Notes: a model not told the origin generated them from the sequence alone. A stretch of 64,000 nt of DNA from SELP01 sp035969385 (GCF_035969385.1 NZ_JAYKKJ010000003.1:186001-250000), one strand, 5' to 3'. Numbered from the stretch's first letter, positions 51,359 to 60,475 are shown. Numbers and translations are program-made.

Positions 51359-53652
51359 ACCCGGATCGCCTCTGCTTCGCGGTCAGCCAGCCGCCACGCC
51401 TGATCGCGGCCCGCCAGATAGGGCAGCGGCCAATCCGGAGCCGCGCGGTCCCCGATGCGGGCGGCCTCGTGCAGGGTCCAGAAGGGATCGGCCAGATGCG
51501 GGCGGCCCACGGCGACCAGATCGGCCCGGCCCGCCATGAGGATCGAATTGGCGTGGTCGGCCTCGTAGATATTGCCGACGGCCATCGTGGCGATCCCCGC
51601 CTCGTTGCGTATCCGGTCGCTGAACGGGGTCTGGAACATGCGGCCATAGACGGGCCTTGCCTGGCTGCTGGTCTGGCCCGCGCTGACGTCTATGATGTCG
51701 GCGCCTGCCGCGCTGAAGGCGCCTGCGATTTCAACGGCCTCTTCCGGCGTCACGCCATCCTCTCCCACCCAGTCATTGGCGGATATTCGCACCGACATCG
51801 GCTTGGCCTCGGGCCAGACCGCGCGCATGGCGGCAAAAACCTCCAGCGGATAGCGCATCCGGTTCTCAAGGCTCCCGCCATATTCGTCGCCGCGCCTGTT
51901 CGACATGGGTGAGATGAAGGACGACAGTAGATAGCCATGCGCCGCATGCAGTTCGATCATGTCGAACCCGGCCCGATCGGCCATCTGCGCCGCCGCGACG
52001 AACTGATCCCGAACCATGTCCATATCCGCGCGGGTCATTTCGCGCGGGATTGCGTTGCGGTCAGACCATGGAATGGCCGAGGCCGACATGACCTCCCAGT
52101 TCCCGCCCTTCAGCGGTGCGTCCATCTCCTCCCACCCCAGTTGGGTGGACCCTTTGCGCCCCGAATGCCCGATCTGGCAGCAGATCTTCGCGTCCGTTTC
52201 GGCGTGAACGAAATCCGTCAGCCGCCGCCATGCGGTTTCGTGTTCCAACGCATAAAGGCCCGGACAGCCCGGCGTGATCCGCCCTTCGGCCGACACACAG
52301 GTCATTTCGGTATAGACCAGACCCGCCCCGCCCTTGGCCCGTTCGCCGTAATGGACAAGATGCCAATCGGTCGGGCAACCGTCGACTGCCTTGTATTGCG
52401 CCATGGGGGACACGACGATCCGGTTCTTCAGCGCCATGTCGCGTAGGGCAAAGGGCGCGAACATCGGCGCGCGCACCGGGGCGTCCATTGCGACCCCCGC
52501 CCGGGTCTGGAACCAGCGTTCTGCGCTTTCCAGCCACTTCGGATCGCGCAGGCGCAGGTTTTCGTGGCTGATCCGCTGCGACCGGGTAAGCAGGGAATAG
52601 GCGAACTGCACCGGGTCAAGGTCCAGATAGCGTTCGACCTGTTCAAACCATTCCAGCGAGTTACGCGCCGCCGATTGCAGGCGCAGAACCTCCAGCCGGC
52701 GCTCTGCCTGATAGCGTTCGAACGCCGCTTCCATCGTCGGTTCCGAATGCAGGTAGGTGGCCAGCGAAATCGCGCTGTCAAAGGCCAGACGCGACCCAGA
52801 ACCGATGGAGAAATGTCCGGTCGCCGCTGCGTCGCCCATCAGCACCACGTTTTCGTAATGCCATGTTTCGCAGATCACGCGCGGGAAGTTCATCCAGACG
52901 GCGGAACCGCGCAGATGGGCCGCGTTCGAGCGCAGCTCATGCCCACCCAGATGCGACTCGAATATCCGGCGGCATGTCTCGACCGTTTCTTCCTTGGACA
53001 TGCCTTCGAACCCCCAGCGATCCCAGGTGTCCTGCTGGCATTCGACGATGAATGTCGCGGTGTTTTCGTCGAACTGATAGACATGGGCCCAGACCCAGCC
53101 GTGTTCCGTCTTTTCAAAGATGAAGGTAAAGGCGTCGTCGAATTTCTGGTTGGTGCCAAGCCAGACAAACTTGCACTCGCGCACGTCAATATCCGGGCGG
53201 AACTGATCAATGTATTCGGCGCGGACGCGCGAATTGATCCCATCGGTCGCGACCACCAGATCAAAATCCTTGCGGTAGTCTTCGGCGCTGGTGAATTCGG
53301 TTTCAAACCGCATGTCCACACCCAGATCACGGGCGCGTTCCTGCAACAGGATCAGCATCTGCCTACGCCCGATCCCGGCAAAGCCGTGCCCGCCTGACAC
53401 CGTACGCACCCCGTCATGGATGACAGCGATATCGTCCCAATAGGCAAAATGATCGCGGATCGCGCGGGCGCTGACCGGGTCGTTGATTTCAAGGTTTTCC
53501 AGCGCATCGTCGGAAAGGACCACGCCCCAGCCGAATGTATCGTTTGCGCGGTTGCGTTCGACGACCACCACCTCGTGTGACGGGTCGCGCAGCTTCATCG
53601 AGATGGCGAAATACAGGCCCGCCGGACCCCCACCAAGACATGCAACACGCAT
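51355..53652 (-). CDS. Bifunctional 2-aminobenzoyl-CoA monooxygenase/reductase (salicylyl-CoA 5-hydroxylase-like)
   Basis: 765 residues, two flavoenzymes fused. Residues about 1-380 are a FAD monooxygenase: MRVACLGGGPAGLYFAISMK, then VWLGTNQKFDDAFTFIFE and LMGDAAATGHFSIGSGSRLAFDSAI. Residues about 395-765 are an old yellow enzyme-type reductase: FAPFALRDMALKNRIVVSPMAQY, then GFDMIELHAAHGYLLSSFISPMSNRRGDEYGGSLENRMRYPLEVF. Enzymes of this type hydroxylate anthraniloyl-CoA and then reduce the ring to a 2-amino-5-oxocyclohexene-carboxyl-CoA in Azoarcus. It is the first gene of the operon, with a GGAGGG site, and overlaps the SDR by 4 bp. The kynurenine genes in the same operon support anthraniloyl-CoA over salicylyl-CoA. 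Confidence 0.93.
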   Translation of the reverse strand: MRVACLGGGPAGLYFAISMKLRDPSHEVVVVERNRANDTFGWGVVLSDDALENLEINDPVSARAIRDHFAYWDDIAVIHDGVRTVSGGHGFAGIGRRQMLILLQERARDLGVDMRFETEFTSAEDYRKDFDLVVATDGINSRVRAEYIDQFRPDIDVRECKFVWLGTNQKFDDAFTFIFEKTEHGWVWAHVYQFDENTATFIVECQQDTWDRWGFEGMSKEETVETCRRIFESHLGGHELRSNAAHLRGSAVWMNFPRVICETWHYENVVLMGDAAATGHFSIGSGSRLAFDSAISLATYLHSEPTMEAAFERYQAERRLEVLRLQSAARNSLEWFEQVERYLDLDPVQFAYSLLTRSQRISHENLRLRDPKWLESAERWFQTRAGVAMDAPVRAPMFAPFALRDMALKNRIVVSPMAQYKAVDGCPTDWHLVHYGERAKGGAGLVYTEMTCVSAEGRITPGCPGLYALEHETAWRRLTDFVHAETDAKICCQIGHSGRKGSTQLGWEEMDAPLKGGNWEVMSASAIPWSDRNAIPREMTRADMDMVRDQFVAAAQMADRAGFDMIELHAAHGYLLSSFISPMSNRRGDEYGGSLENRMRYPLEVFAAMRAVWPEAKPMSVRISANDWVGEDGVTPEEAVEIAGAFSAAGADIIDVSAGQTSSQARPVYGRMFQTPFSDRIRNEAGIATMAVGNIYEADHANSILMAGRADLVAVGRPHLADPFWTLHEAARIGDRAAPDWPLPYLAGRDQAWRLADREAEAIRV

Positions 53653-53733
53653 TTCCGGCCCTCCACAGTGACGCCCAGTGCAGGCGGCTTTCGCCCGGAC
53701 TGTGGAAGCAGCCTAGCCAGAGTCGGAATTTAC

Positions 53734-53745
53734 TTCAAGCTTGAA
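53734..53745. promoter_or_regulatory. Palindromic operator between divergent catabolic operons
   Basis: TTCAAGCTTGAA is a perfect 12-bp palindrome, extended by TTTAC/ATATC flanks. It lies about 90 bases before the ACMR start (53652) and 136 bases before the divergent FadJ-type gene (53881). The best candidate binder is the MarR regulator encoded at 50130. The promoter boxes themselves are weak and I do not mark them. Confidence 0.55.
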
Positions 53746-53880
53746 ATATCTAGACCTAAATGATATTGAATCTGGCGAATACGGCAATCTGCAACGGGCC
53801 CTCATGATCCAACCCGACAACCATCTCCAGGCCATCGCGCCGGATCGCCCGCTGTGCAGTTTCTTGGCAGCAGGGCACTA

Positions 53881-55830
53881 ATGGTCGTCAGCATCGAAAG
53901 AAACGGCACGGTCGCCGTGGTCACGATCGACAATCCGCCGGTCAACGCGACCGGGCAGGCCGTCCGCCAAGGACTATGGGATGCCGTGGCGGCGACAGAG
54001 GCAGACCCCGAGGTTTCGGCGGTCGTGCTGGCCTGCTCCGGGCGCACATTTGTTGCGGGTGCCGACATTCGCGAATTTGGCCACCCCCCGCGCGACCCGC
54101 GTCTGCCTGATGTGCTGCGCCGGATCGAAGCGGCAACCAAGCCCTGGGTTGCCGCGATCCACGGCACGGCGTTGGGGGGCGGGCTGGAACTGGCCATGGC
54201 CTGCCGCCGGCGCGTGGCGCGTGCCGATGCCAGGCTTGGCCTGCCCGAGGTGACACTGGGCCTTATCCCCGGCGCGGGCGGAACCGTGCGCCTGCCCCGG
54301 CTGGTGGCCGTGGACGTCGCGCTGGACATGATCGCCACAGGAAAACCCGTCAACGCCCGCCGCGCGTTCGAAACCGGGCTGATCGATGCGGTGGCAACGA
54401 GCGACCTGCTAGAAGCCGCCATCGACATGGCGCGGAGCGGCACTTCCCCTGCCCCGACACTTGCACGGCCTGTAAGGTCTGAAACCGCGCCGGGGGCATT
54501 CGATGCAGCGGCGGAAAGGATACAGTCGCGGGCGCGTGGGCAGATTGCCCCAGAGGCAGCGGTGGAGGCATTGCGCAATGCCATCGCCCTTCCTGTTGAA
54601 CAGGCGTTGTTGCGGGAAGCGGCGACGTTCCAGTCCCTGCGCGACAGCGACCAGTCGAAAGCTTTGCGCCACATCTTCTTTGCCGAACGGGCAACCACGC
54701 GACTGGACCGGCTAAAGGGCGTCACCCCCCTGCCTCTGTTCCATGTGGGCATCATCGGCGGCGGCACGATGGGCGCCGGGATCGCAGCGGCCTGCCTTCT
54801 GGCCGGGCTGACCGTCACGATGATCGAACGGGACGTCATTGCCGCCAGTGCCGGGCGGGACCGTGTCCAGACCATCCTCGACGACAGCCTGAAGCGTGGC
54901 AAGCTGACCCCGGCGACCCACGCCGACCGGCTTGCCGCCTTTGCCGCGACCGATACCTATGCCGCGCTGTCCGACGCCGATCTTGTGATCGAAGCGGTGT
55001 TCGAAGACATATCGGTAAAACAGACGGTCTTTGCTCAGCTTGATAGGGTGGTGCGGCCAGACGCGGTTCTGGCAACCAATACATCCTACCTTGACGTGGG
55101 CGCCCTTGCCGCCGCGTCTGCCGATCCGGGCCGGGTGATCGGGCTTCATTTCTTTTCGCCTGCGCACATCATGAAGCTTCTGGAAATCGTGGTGCCGAAC
55201 GGGTTGGACGACAGGGTGCTTGCCACCGGCGTCGCGCTGGCCAAACAGCTGGGCAAGATCCCGGTGCTGGCCGGGGTCTGCGACGGGTTCATCGCCAACC
55301 GGATCATGTCCGCCTACCGGCAAGAGGCCGAATACATGCTGGAGGATGGTGCCCTGCCGTGGCAGATCGACGCCGCGATGGAAGATTTCGGGTTTCCGAT
55401 GGGCCTGTTTCAGATGCAGGACCTTGCCGGGCTGGATATCTCCTGGGCCATGCGTAAACGCCGCGCGGCGACCCGCGACGCCGATCAGCGCTATGTCCAT
55501 ATCGGCGACCTTTTGTGCGAGGCGGGACATTTCGGGCGCAAGTCGGGCCGTGGCTATTACACCTACGACGCCGCGGGCAAACCGCTGCCCAGCCCCGAGA
55601 CCGAGGCCCTGATCCTGTCGGAAAGCGCGCGCAAGGGCATTACGCGTCAGCCCATCGCGCCCGCGCGGATCATCGACCGGCTGCTTGGCGTCATGCGGGC
55701 AGAGGCCGGGCGCATTCTGGACGAAGGCATCGCGCAAAGCCCGGATGACATCGATGTGGTGATGGTCAACGCCTTTGGCTTTCCACGTTGGCGAGGCGGG
55801 CCAATGCATTTGGGGGCGCTGGGCACATAG
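53881..55830 (+). CDS. Bifunctional enoyl-CoA hydratase / 3-hydroxyacyl-CoA dehydrogenase (FadJ-like)
   Basis: 649 residues from the ATG at 53881. The N-terminal crotonase domain has GRTFVAGADIREFG and AAIHGTALGGGLELAMACRRRVA, then TLGLIPGAGGTVRLPRLV with catalytic Glu. From about residue 290 the NAD domain follows: HVGIIGGGTMGAGIAAACLLAGLTV, and IGLHFFSPAHIMKLLEIV. The C-terminal dehydrogenase domain ends near residue 649. It hydrates and then oxidises enoyl-CoA intermediates. Being divergent from the anthranilate operon across a shared palindrome, it probably serves the same pathway. It is a little shorter than FadB/FadJ (about 715). Confidence 0.93.
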   Translation: MVVSIERNGTVAVVTIDNPPVNATGQAVRQGLWDAVAATEADPEVSAVVLACSGRTFVAGADIREFGHPPRDPRLPDVLRRIEAATKPWVAAIHGTALGGGLELAMACRRRVARADARLGLPEVTLGLIPGAGGTVRLPRLVAVDVALDMIATGKPVNARRAFETGLIDAVATSDLLEAAIDMARSGTSPAPTLARPVRSETAPGAFDAAAERIQSRARGQIAPEAAVEALRNAIALPVEQALLREAATFQSLRDSDQSKALRHIFFAERATTRLDRLKGVTPLPLFHVGIIGGGTMGAGIAAACLLAGLTVTMIERDVIAASAGRDRVQTILDDSLKRGKLTPATHADRLAAFAATDTYAALSDADLVIEAVFEDISVKQTVFAQLDRVVRPDAVLATNTSYLDVGALAAASADPGRVIGLHFFSPAHIMKLLEIVVPNGLDDRVLATGVALAKQLGKIPVLAGVCDGFIANRIMSAYRQEAEYMLEDGALPWQIDAAMEDFGFPMGLFQMQDLAGLDISWAMRKRRAATRDADQRYVHIGDLLCEAGHFGRKSGRGYYTYDAAGKPLPSPETEALILSESARKGITRQPIAPARIIDRLLGVMRAEAGRILDEGIAQSPDDIDVVMVNAFGFPRWRGGPMHLGALGT

Positions 55831-55838
55831 CCCTCCGG

Positions 55839-56870
55839 TCAGGCATCCGGGACGGCGGCGCGCGCCGCGCTCCAGCCCTTGCGGAAGGCCTTGGGCGAGA
55901 CCCCGAATTTCTTGCGGAATTGCACAGACAGGTGATCGGTCGAATTGAACCCCGTCGCCGCCGCGATTTCCGTCACCGACATGTTGGTTTCGTTCAACAG
56001 CGCATGGGCCCGGCTGATCCGCAGGTCATAGTAGAACCGGCTGGGCGACACGTTGGTGTATTTCTTGAACAGGCGCTCCAGCTGGCGTCGCGACACGTCC
56101 AGCCGGTCGCAGATATCCTCGATCTGAAGCGGGTCTTCCAGCCGGTCCGTCATCAGCTGGATGGCGTTCAAGAGGTGCTGATTGCGGCTACCAATGGCCA
56201 CTGACAGGGCCGATTTTTGCGGCGCCTTCCGGTTCGACGCGCGGGCATGGATGCACATGTCGGCCACGATCACCGCCAGTTCCCGGCCATGGTCGTTTTC
56301 GATGATTTCCAGCATCATGTCGGTCGCCGCCGACCCGCCGCCGCAGGTCATCAGCTTGTCTTCGATTTCATAGAGGTTCTGGGTCGGTTCCAGATCGGGG
56401 AAATGTTCCCGGAACGACGGCTGGTTTTCCCAGTGCAATGTGAACGCCCGGTCCCCGATCAGCCCCGCTTGCGCCAGCGCAAAGGCCCCGGAACAGATCC
56501 CGCCCATCGTCGCCCCGAAACTGCGCTGCCGCCGCAGCCAGGCAAGGTCGATGGGCTGGGCCGCTTCGTTCGGTTCCACCCCGGAACAGACAAAGACCGT
56601 GTCCTTGCCCCCCAGTTTCGGCAGCCCCATGTCGGGCGTGATCCGAACCCCGTTGGAACAGCGCACGGCCACCCCATCGGCAGTCACCGTATACCAGCGA
56701 TAGAGCATCCGCTTGGTGACCTGATTGGCGACCCGCAGCGGCTCTACCGCCGAGGAAAACGCCAGCATCGTCAGCTTGGGCAAAAGCAGGAAGTGAAAGT
56801 CGCGCGGAGGGCCGTCATAGCTGACGTTCAGGCTGGCCGCCCCTTTCGGGATGAAATCGTCTAGGTCCAT
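55839..56870 (-). CDS. GlxA-family AraC-type transcriptional regulator
   Basis: 343 residues. N-terminal DJ-1/PfpI-like domain (about 20-190: FHFLLLPKLTMLAFSSAVEPLRVAN, GGICSGAFALAQAGLI, with the nucleophile-elbow Cys). C-terminal AraC DNA-binding domain (about 225-335): LEDPLQIEDICDRLDVSRRQLERLFKKYTNVSPSRFYYDLRI followed by VTEIAAATGFNSTDHLSVQFRKKFGVSPKAFRKGW. GlxA-type regulators often control choline, carnitine or glycine betaine use. The target here is not evident. It is convergent with the FadJ gene (8-base gap). Confidence 0.92.
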   Translation of the reverse strand: MDLDDFIPKGAASLNVSYDGPPRDFHFLLLPKLTMLAFSSAVEPLRVANQVTKRMLYRWYTVTADGVAVRCSNGVRITPDMGLPKLGGKDTVFVCSGVEPNEAAQPIDLAWLRRQRSFGATMGGICSGAFALAQAGLIGDRAFTLHWENQPSFREHFPDLEPTQNLYEIEDKLMTCGGGSAATDMMLEIIENDHGRELAVIVADMCIHARASNRKAPQKSALSVAIGSRNQHLLNAIQLMTDRLEDPLQIEDICDRLDVSRRQLERLFKKYTNVSPSRFYYDLRISRAHALLNETNMSVTEIAAATGFNSTDHLSVQFRKKFGVSPKAFRKGWSAARAAVPDA

Positions 56871-56946
56871 CGTCGTCCCGTCGCGCTGCGCCTCCGGCTG
56901 GCCGGTCTATAACCGCTCTGGCCATCCCCTGAAAGCCCCTGCCCGC

Positions 56947-57201
56947 CTAGAGGATCCGAAACACCTTGTCGCGCGCGGTCGCCCCGCGGATCAGGTCCAG
57001 CCGGGTTTTCGGCAGGCCCAGCGCCTTGGACAGCAGCTTGACCACCGCCTTGTTGGCCTTGCCGTCCTCGGGCACGGTGGTGACATAGACCCGGATCGCA
57101 CCACCCTCTGCCACAATCCTGTCGCGCGCGGCCTTCGGGGTCACGCGCACGGCAATCTCGGCGCCCTCTTGGGCAAGGTGGGACAGGTCCGGGAGGCTCA
57201 T
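56947..57201 (-). CDS. DUF167 (YggU) family protein
   Basis: 84 residues: EIAVRVTPKAARDRIV, AIRVYVTTVPEDGKANKAVVKLLSKALGLPKTRLDLIRGATARDKVFRI. This matches the short UPF0235/DUF167 proteins. Function unknown; a soluble alpha/beta fold. Divergent from the deacetylase-like gene at 57265 (63-base gap). Confidence 0.88.
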   Translation of the reverse strand: MSLPDLSHLAQEGAEIAVRVTPKAARDRIVAEGGAIRVYVTTVPEDGKANKAVVKLLSKALGLPKTRLDLIRGATARDKVFRIL

Positions 57202-57264
57202 CCCTTGCCCTTATCCCGGATCGGTGGAACTGTCACCGCCGACACGGGATCAAAGGGGCAAATC

Positions 57265-58368
57265 ATGGCGACAGGGTTTTTCTGGGACGAGAAATGTTTC
57301 TGGCATTCGGGCGGCAACTATGCCGAAAACCTGCCTGTCGGCGGGCTGGTGCAACCGGTCGTCAATGGCGGCCTGCCCGAGACGCCGGAATCCAAGCGCC
57401 GTTTGAAGAACCTGATCGAGGTGACGGGGCTGGCCCGCGACCTGGTCCTGCAGGGGGCCGATCCGGTGACCACCGAAGACCTGCTGCGGGTTCACCCCCA
57501 ACGCTACCTGACCGAATTCAAGCGCCTGTCCGACACGGGCGGCGGAGAACTTGGGCGGCGCACCCCCTTTGGCCCCGGTGGCTACGAGATGGCGGCGCAG
57601 TCGGCGGGCCTTGCCAAAGCCGCACTGTTTTCGGTCCTGCGCGGCGATCTGGACAACGCCTATTCCCTGTCGCGCCCGCCCGGGCACCATTGCCTGCCCG
57701 AATATCCCAACGGATTCTGCCTGTTCGCCAATATCGCCATCGCGATCGAGGCCGCCCGCGCCGCGGGACTGGCCAAACGCTTTGCCGTGCTGGACTGGGA
57801 CGTGCACCACGGCAACGGGACCGAGGCGATCTTTTACGACCGGGCCGATGTGCTGACCGTGTCGATCCATCAGGACCGGAACTACCCGTGGGACACCGGC
57901 GCGTTCGAGGACCGGGGCGTAGGCGCGGGTGAAGGGACCAATCTGAACATCCCCCTGCCCGCCGGGTCGGGCCAGGCGACCTATCTGGACGCGATGGACC
58001 GCCTTGCCCTGCCCGCGATCCGCGATTTCTCCCCGGATGTGCTGATCATCGCCTGCGGGTTTGACGCCGCCGCGATGGACCCGCTGGGCCGGATGCTGTG
58101 CCACATGGGCAGCTTCCGCGCCATGACCCGGCAGGTGATGGACCTTGCCGCCGAGGTCTGCGACGGCCGGTTGGTCATGGTCCACGAAGGCGGCTATTCC
58201 GAAACCTATGTTCCCTTCTGTGGCCATGCTGTTCTGGCGGAACTGTCGGGCAGCGCCATCGACGCGCCAGACCCCTTTGGCGACATCTGGGACATTCGCC
58301 AGCCCGACGCCCGGTTTGAAGAATTCACCAAGGGGTTGATCACCGATATGGCATCGGCGCTTGCCTGA
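57265..58368 (+). CDS. Histone deacetylase-family amidohydrolase
   Basis: 367 residues from the ATG at 57265. The HDAC core is clear: RPPGHHCLPEYPNGFCLFANIAIA, VLDWDVHHGNGTEAIFYDRADVLTVSIHQ (Zn and catalytic His/Asp), LIIACGFDAAAMDPLG, VMVHEGGYSETYVPFCGHAVL. Family members deacetylate polyamines or act as acetoin utilisation proteins. The substrate is unknown. It is followed 22 bp later by the nitroreductase gene on the same strand. Confidence 0.93.
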   Translation: MATGFFWDEKCFWHSGGNYAENLPVGGLVQPVVNGGLPETPESKRRLKNLIEVTGLARDLVLQGADPVTTEDLLRVHPQRYLTEFKRLSDTGGGELGRRTPFGPGGYEMAAQSAGLAKAALFSVLRGDLDNAYSLSRPPGHHCLPEYPNGFCLFANIAIAIEAARAAGLAKRFAVLDWDVHHGNGTEAIFYDRADVLTVSIHQDRNYPWDTGAFEDRGVGAGEGTNLNIPLPAGSGQATYLDAMDRLALPAIRDFSPDVLIIACGFDAAAMDPLGRMLCHMGSFRAMTRQVMDLAAEVCDGRLVMVHEGGYSETYVPFCGHAVLAELSGSAIDAPDPFGDIWDIRQPDARFEEFTKGLITDMASALA

Positions 58369-58407
58369 CCCTATCTAGGGGCTGACCACATGAACGAAGG
58401 ACCGCAG

Positions 58408-58986
58408 ATGCCCGACCGGAACCAACCCGCCCTCGATTTCCTGCTGACCCGCCGGTCCTACCCGGCCAAGATGATGACCGGGCCGGGGCCGGACGAGGCC
58501 GCGCTGACCGAAATTCTGACGGCGGCGCTGCGGGTGCCGGATCATGGCAAGCTGGAACCCTGGCGGCTGGTGGTGCTGGAAGATGCGGCCCTGAACCGGA
58601 TCGCGGCCGAGATCGAGGCGCGTGGCCCAGCTGCAGGCGTCGACCCCGACAAGATCGCCAAATCGGCGGGCACCTACCGGGGATCGCCGCTGGCGGTGAT
58701 GGTGGTGTCAGCCCCCGTGCCCTCCGACAAGATCCCCGAGATCGAACAGGTCCAATCGGCGGCCGCGCTTTGCCTTGGGCTGGTCAACGCGGCCACGGCG
58801 GCGGGCTGGGGCGCGAACTGGCTATCGGGCTGGTTCAGCCATGATCGGACCTTCGCGACCGAGGTTCTGGGCATTGGGACCGGCGAAACCGTTGCCGGGC
58901 TGATCCATATCGGCACCCCCGGCCCCGCCGCGCCCGACCGGCCCCGCCCGGACCTGTCAAAGATCGTCAGCCGGGTTTCCGAATGA
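58408..58986 (+). CDS. Nitroreductase-family flavoprotein
   Basis: 192 residues from the ATG at 58408, which has GAAGGA six bases upstream; an in-frame ATG at 58390 is possible. FLLTRRSYPAKMMTGPGP is the FMN-binding start, and RVPDHGKLEPWRLVVLED and NAATAAGWGANWLSGWF are the family core. It is a compact YdjA-like type (short) rather than the longer NfsB type. Reduces nitro or quinone compounds using NAD(P)H by family. Overlaps the next gene by 4 bp (ATGA). Confidence 0.88.
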   Translation: MPDRNQPALDFLLTRRSYPAKMMTGPGPDEAALTEILTAALRVPDHGKLEPWRLVVLEDAALNRIAAEIEARGPAAGVDPDKIAKSAGTYRGSPLAVMVVSAPVPSDKIPEIEQVQSAAALCLGLVNAATAAGWGANWLSGWFSHDRTFATEVLGIGTGETVAGLIHIGTPGPAAPDRPRPDLSKIVSRVSE

Positions 58987-59678
58987 TCCTGTCCGACTTC
59001 CTGAAAGCCGTGGGGCAACTGCCCGACGGCCGGTTTCAGCGGGTGCTGTGGCTGGGCATCGCCCTGACCATCGCGCTCTTGTACGGGGCCTATGCAGGGC
59101 TGTTGTGGCTTGTCTCGCTGATCGACCCGCAGGCCATAACCCTGCCCGGCGTGGGCGAAATCACATGGATCGGCGACCTTCTGTCCTGGGGATCGCTGTT
59201 CTTCATGCTGTTTCTATCAATCTTCCTGATGATCCCGGTCGCCTCGGCCATCACCTCGCTGTTTCTGGACGACATCGCACAGGCGGTCGAGGACGCGCAT
59301 TACCCGCACCTGCCCCGCCCCCCACGCGTGACCTTCTGGGAGGGATTGAAGGACTCCGTCAATTTCCTTGGCGTGCTCCTCGGGGCGAATATCCTTGCGA
59401 TATTCGCCTATGTGATCCTGCCCTTCGCCGCGCCGGTCATCTTTTACGGGTTGAACGGGTTCCTGCTGGGGCGGGAATACTTCCAACTGGCCGCGATGCG
59501 GCGCGAAGGGCGCGACGGGGCCAAGGCGCTACGGTCGCGGCATTTCGGGGAAATCTGGCTTGCGGGGTGCCTGATGGCCGTGCCGCTGACGATCCCGCTG
59601 GTGAACCTTCTGGTCCCGATCCTTGGGGCCGCGACCTTTACCCATCTCTACCACCGGCTGGCGGCAAAGGTGGGTTGA
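58983..59678 (+). CDS. EI24 / CysZ-like membrane protein
   Basis: 231 residues, four to six hydrophobic segments (LWLGIALTIALLYGAYAGLLWLV, SLFFMLFLSIFLMIPVASAITSLFLDDIAQAVE, FLGVLLGANILAIFAYVILPFAAPVIFYGLNGFLLG, IWLAGCLMAVPLTIPLVNLLVPILG). DDIAQAVEDAHYP and GREYFQLAAMRR are the EI24-family motifs. CysZ in enteric bacteria imports sulfate, but the assignment is tentative here. Its last four codons and stop lie in a repeat element (59667-59731). Confidence 0.85.
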   Translation: MILSDFLKAVGQLPDGRFQRVLWLGIALTIALLYGAYAGLLWLVSLIDPQAITLPGVGEITWIGDLLSWGSLFFMLFLSIFLMIPVASAITSLFLDDIAQAVEDAHYPHLPRPPRVTFWEGLKDSVNFLGVLLGANILAIFAYVILPFAAPVIFYGLNGFLLGREYFQLAAMRREGRDGAKALRSRHFGEIWLAGCLMAVPLTIPLVNLLVPILGAATFTHLYHRLAAKVG

Positions 59679-59731
59679 AACCCACCTTGCGGTGTTGCGC
59701 TGAAACGTAGGGTGGGTCTTGACCCACCCTA
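59667..59731. repeat. Paired-hairpin interspersed repeat, copy 2
   Basis: AAGGTGGGT-tgaa-ACCCACCTT (59667-59688) and TAGGGTGGGT-cttg-ACCCACCCTA (59708-59731) are two perfect hairpins of 9 and 10 bp, 19 bases apart. The same loops and near-same stems occur at 5041-5110. The EI24 stop TGA (59676-59678) lies in the first loop. It may also serve as a terminator for the EI24 gene. Confidence 0.8.
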
Positions 59732-59739
59732 ACGAAGCG

Positions 59740-60030
59740 TCAGTCCGTTTGCACCGATTGCGGCGTGGACATCCGGTGGAACCAGTCGATGTCGCGCACG
59801 CTGATCACCCCCGACAGGATCGTCCCGGCGATCACCACCCAGATCGGCACCGCGACCAGGGTCACGATCTTTGCCTTGCGCTTGAAGCTGAAATCCGCCG
59901 GGGCCGACGAATGGGTGCCCGGCACGACATCGCCCCGGTCGCCCTGGGTTTCCAGCCGCAGCGGCAGAACGATGAACAGCACCATGAACCAGATCACGGC
60001 CAGAAGGACTAGTGCCGATGTAATAGCCAT
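59740..60030 (-). CDS. DUF1467-family membrane protein
   Basis: 96 residues: MAITSALVLLAVIWFMVLFIVLPLRLETQGDRGDVVPGTHSSAPADFSFKRKA then VTLVAVPIWVVIAGTILSGVI. Two membrane segments and the conserved LPLRLETQGD/GTHSSAP block identify DUF1467, common in Rhodobacteraceae beside methylmalonyl-CoA epimerase. It is 40 bp behind the epimerase gene. Function unknown. Confidence 0.9.
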   Translation of the reverse strand: MAITSALVLLAVIWFMVLFIVLPLRLETQGDRGDVVPGTHSSAPADFSFKRKAKIVTLVAVPIWVVIAGTILSGVISVRDIDWFHRMSTPQSVQTD

Positions 60031-60070
60031 TGCGGGGTTCCTTTCGTCGGTTCGATGCGGGCCTTGGGCC

Positions 60071-60475
60071 CTAGACCTGTTCTAGCTCGACCAGGCAGCC
60101 GTTAAAGTCTTTCGGGTGCAGAAACAGGACCGGCTTGCCATGGGCGCCGATCTTTGGTTCGCCGGTGCCCAGAACCCGGGCGCCAGTTGCCTTCAGATGG
60201 TCGCGGGCGGCGATGATATCCTCAACCTCGTAGCAGACATGGTGAATGCCGCCCGAGGGGTTCTTGTCCAGAAACCCCTTGATCGGGCTGTCGTCACCCA
60301 GCGGATACAGAAGTTCGATCTTGGTGTTGGGAAGCTCGATGAACACCACGGTGACGCCGTGATCGGGTTCGTCCTGCGGCGCGCCGACCTTGGCCCCCAG
60401 CGCGGTGCGATATTGGGCCGATGCGGCGTCGAGGTCCGGAACAGCGATGGCGACGTGATTCAGGCGACCGATCAT
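60071..60475 (-). CDS. mce: Methylmalonyl-CoA epimerase
   Basis: 134 residues, VOC (vicinal oxygen chelate) fold. MIGRLNHVAIAVPDLDAASAQYRTALGA and GGIHHVCYEVEDI hold the metal His residues, IELLYPLGDDSPIKGFLDKNPSGG is diagnostic, and FLHPKDFNGCLVELEQV closes with the Glu ligand. It interconverts R and S methylmalonyl-CoA in propionate metabolism. It heads a two-gene unit with DUF1467. An AAGGG-containing ribosome site precedes the ATG. Confidence 0.94.
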   Translation of the reverse strand: MIGRLNHVAIAVPDLDAASAQYRTALGAKVGAPQDEPDHGVTVVFIELPNTKIELLYPLGDDSPIKGFLDKNPSGGIHHVCYEVEDIIAARDHLKATGARVLGTGEPKIGAHGKPVLFLHPKDFNGCLVELEQV

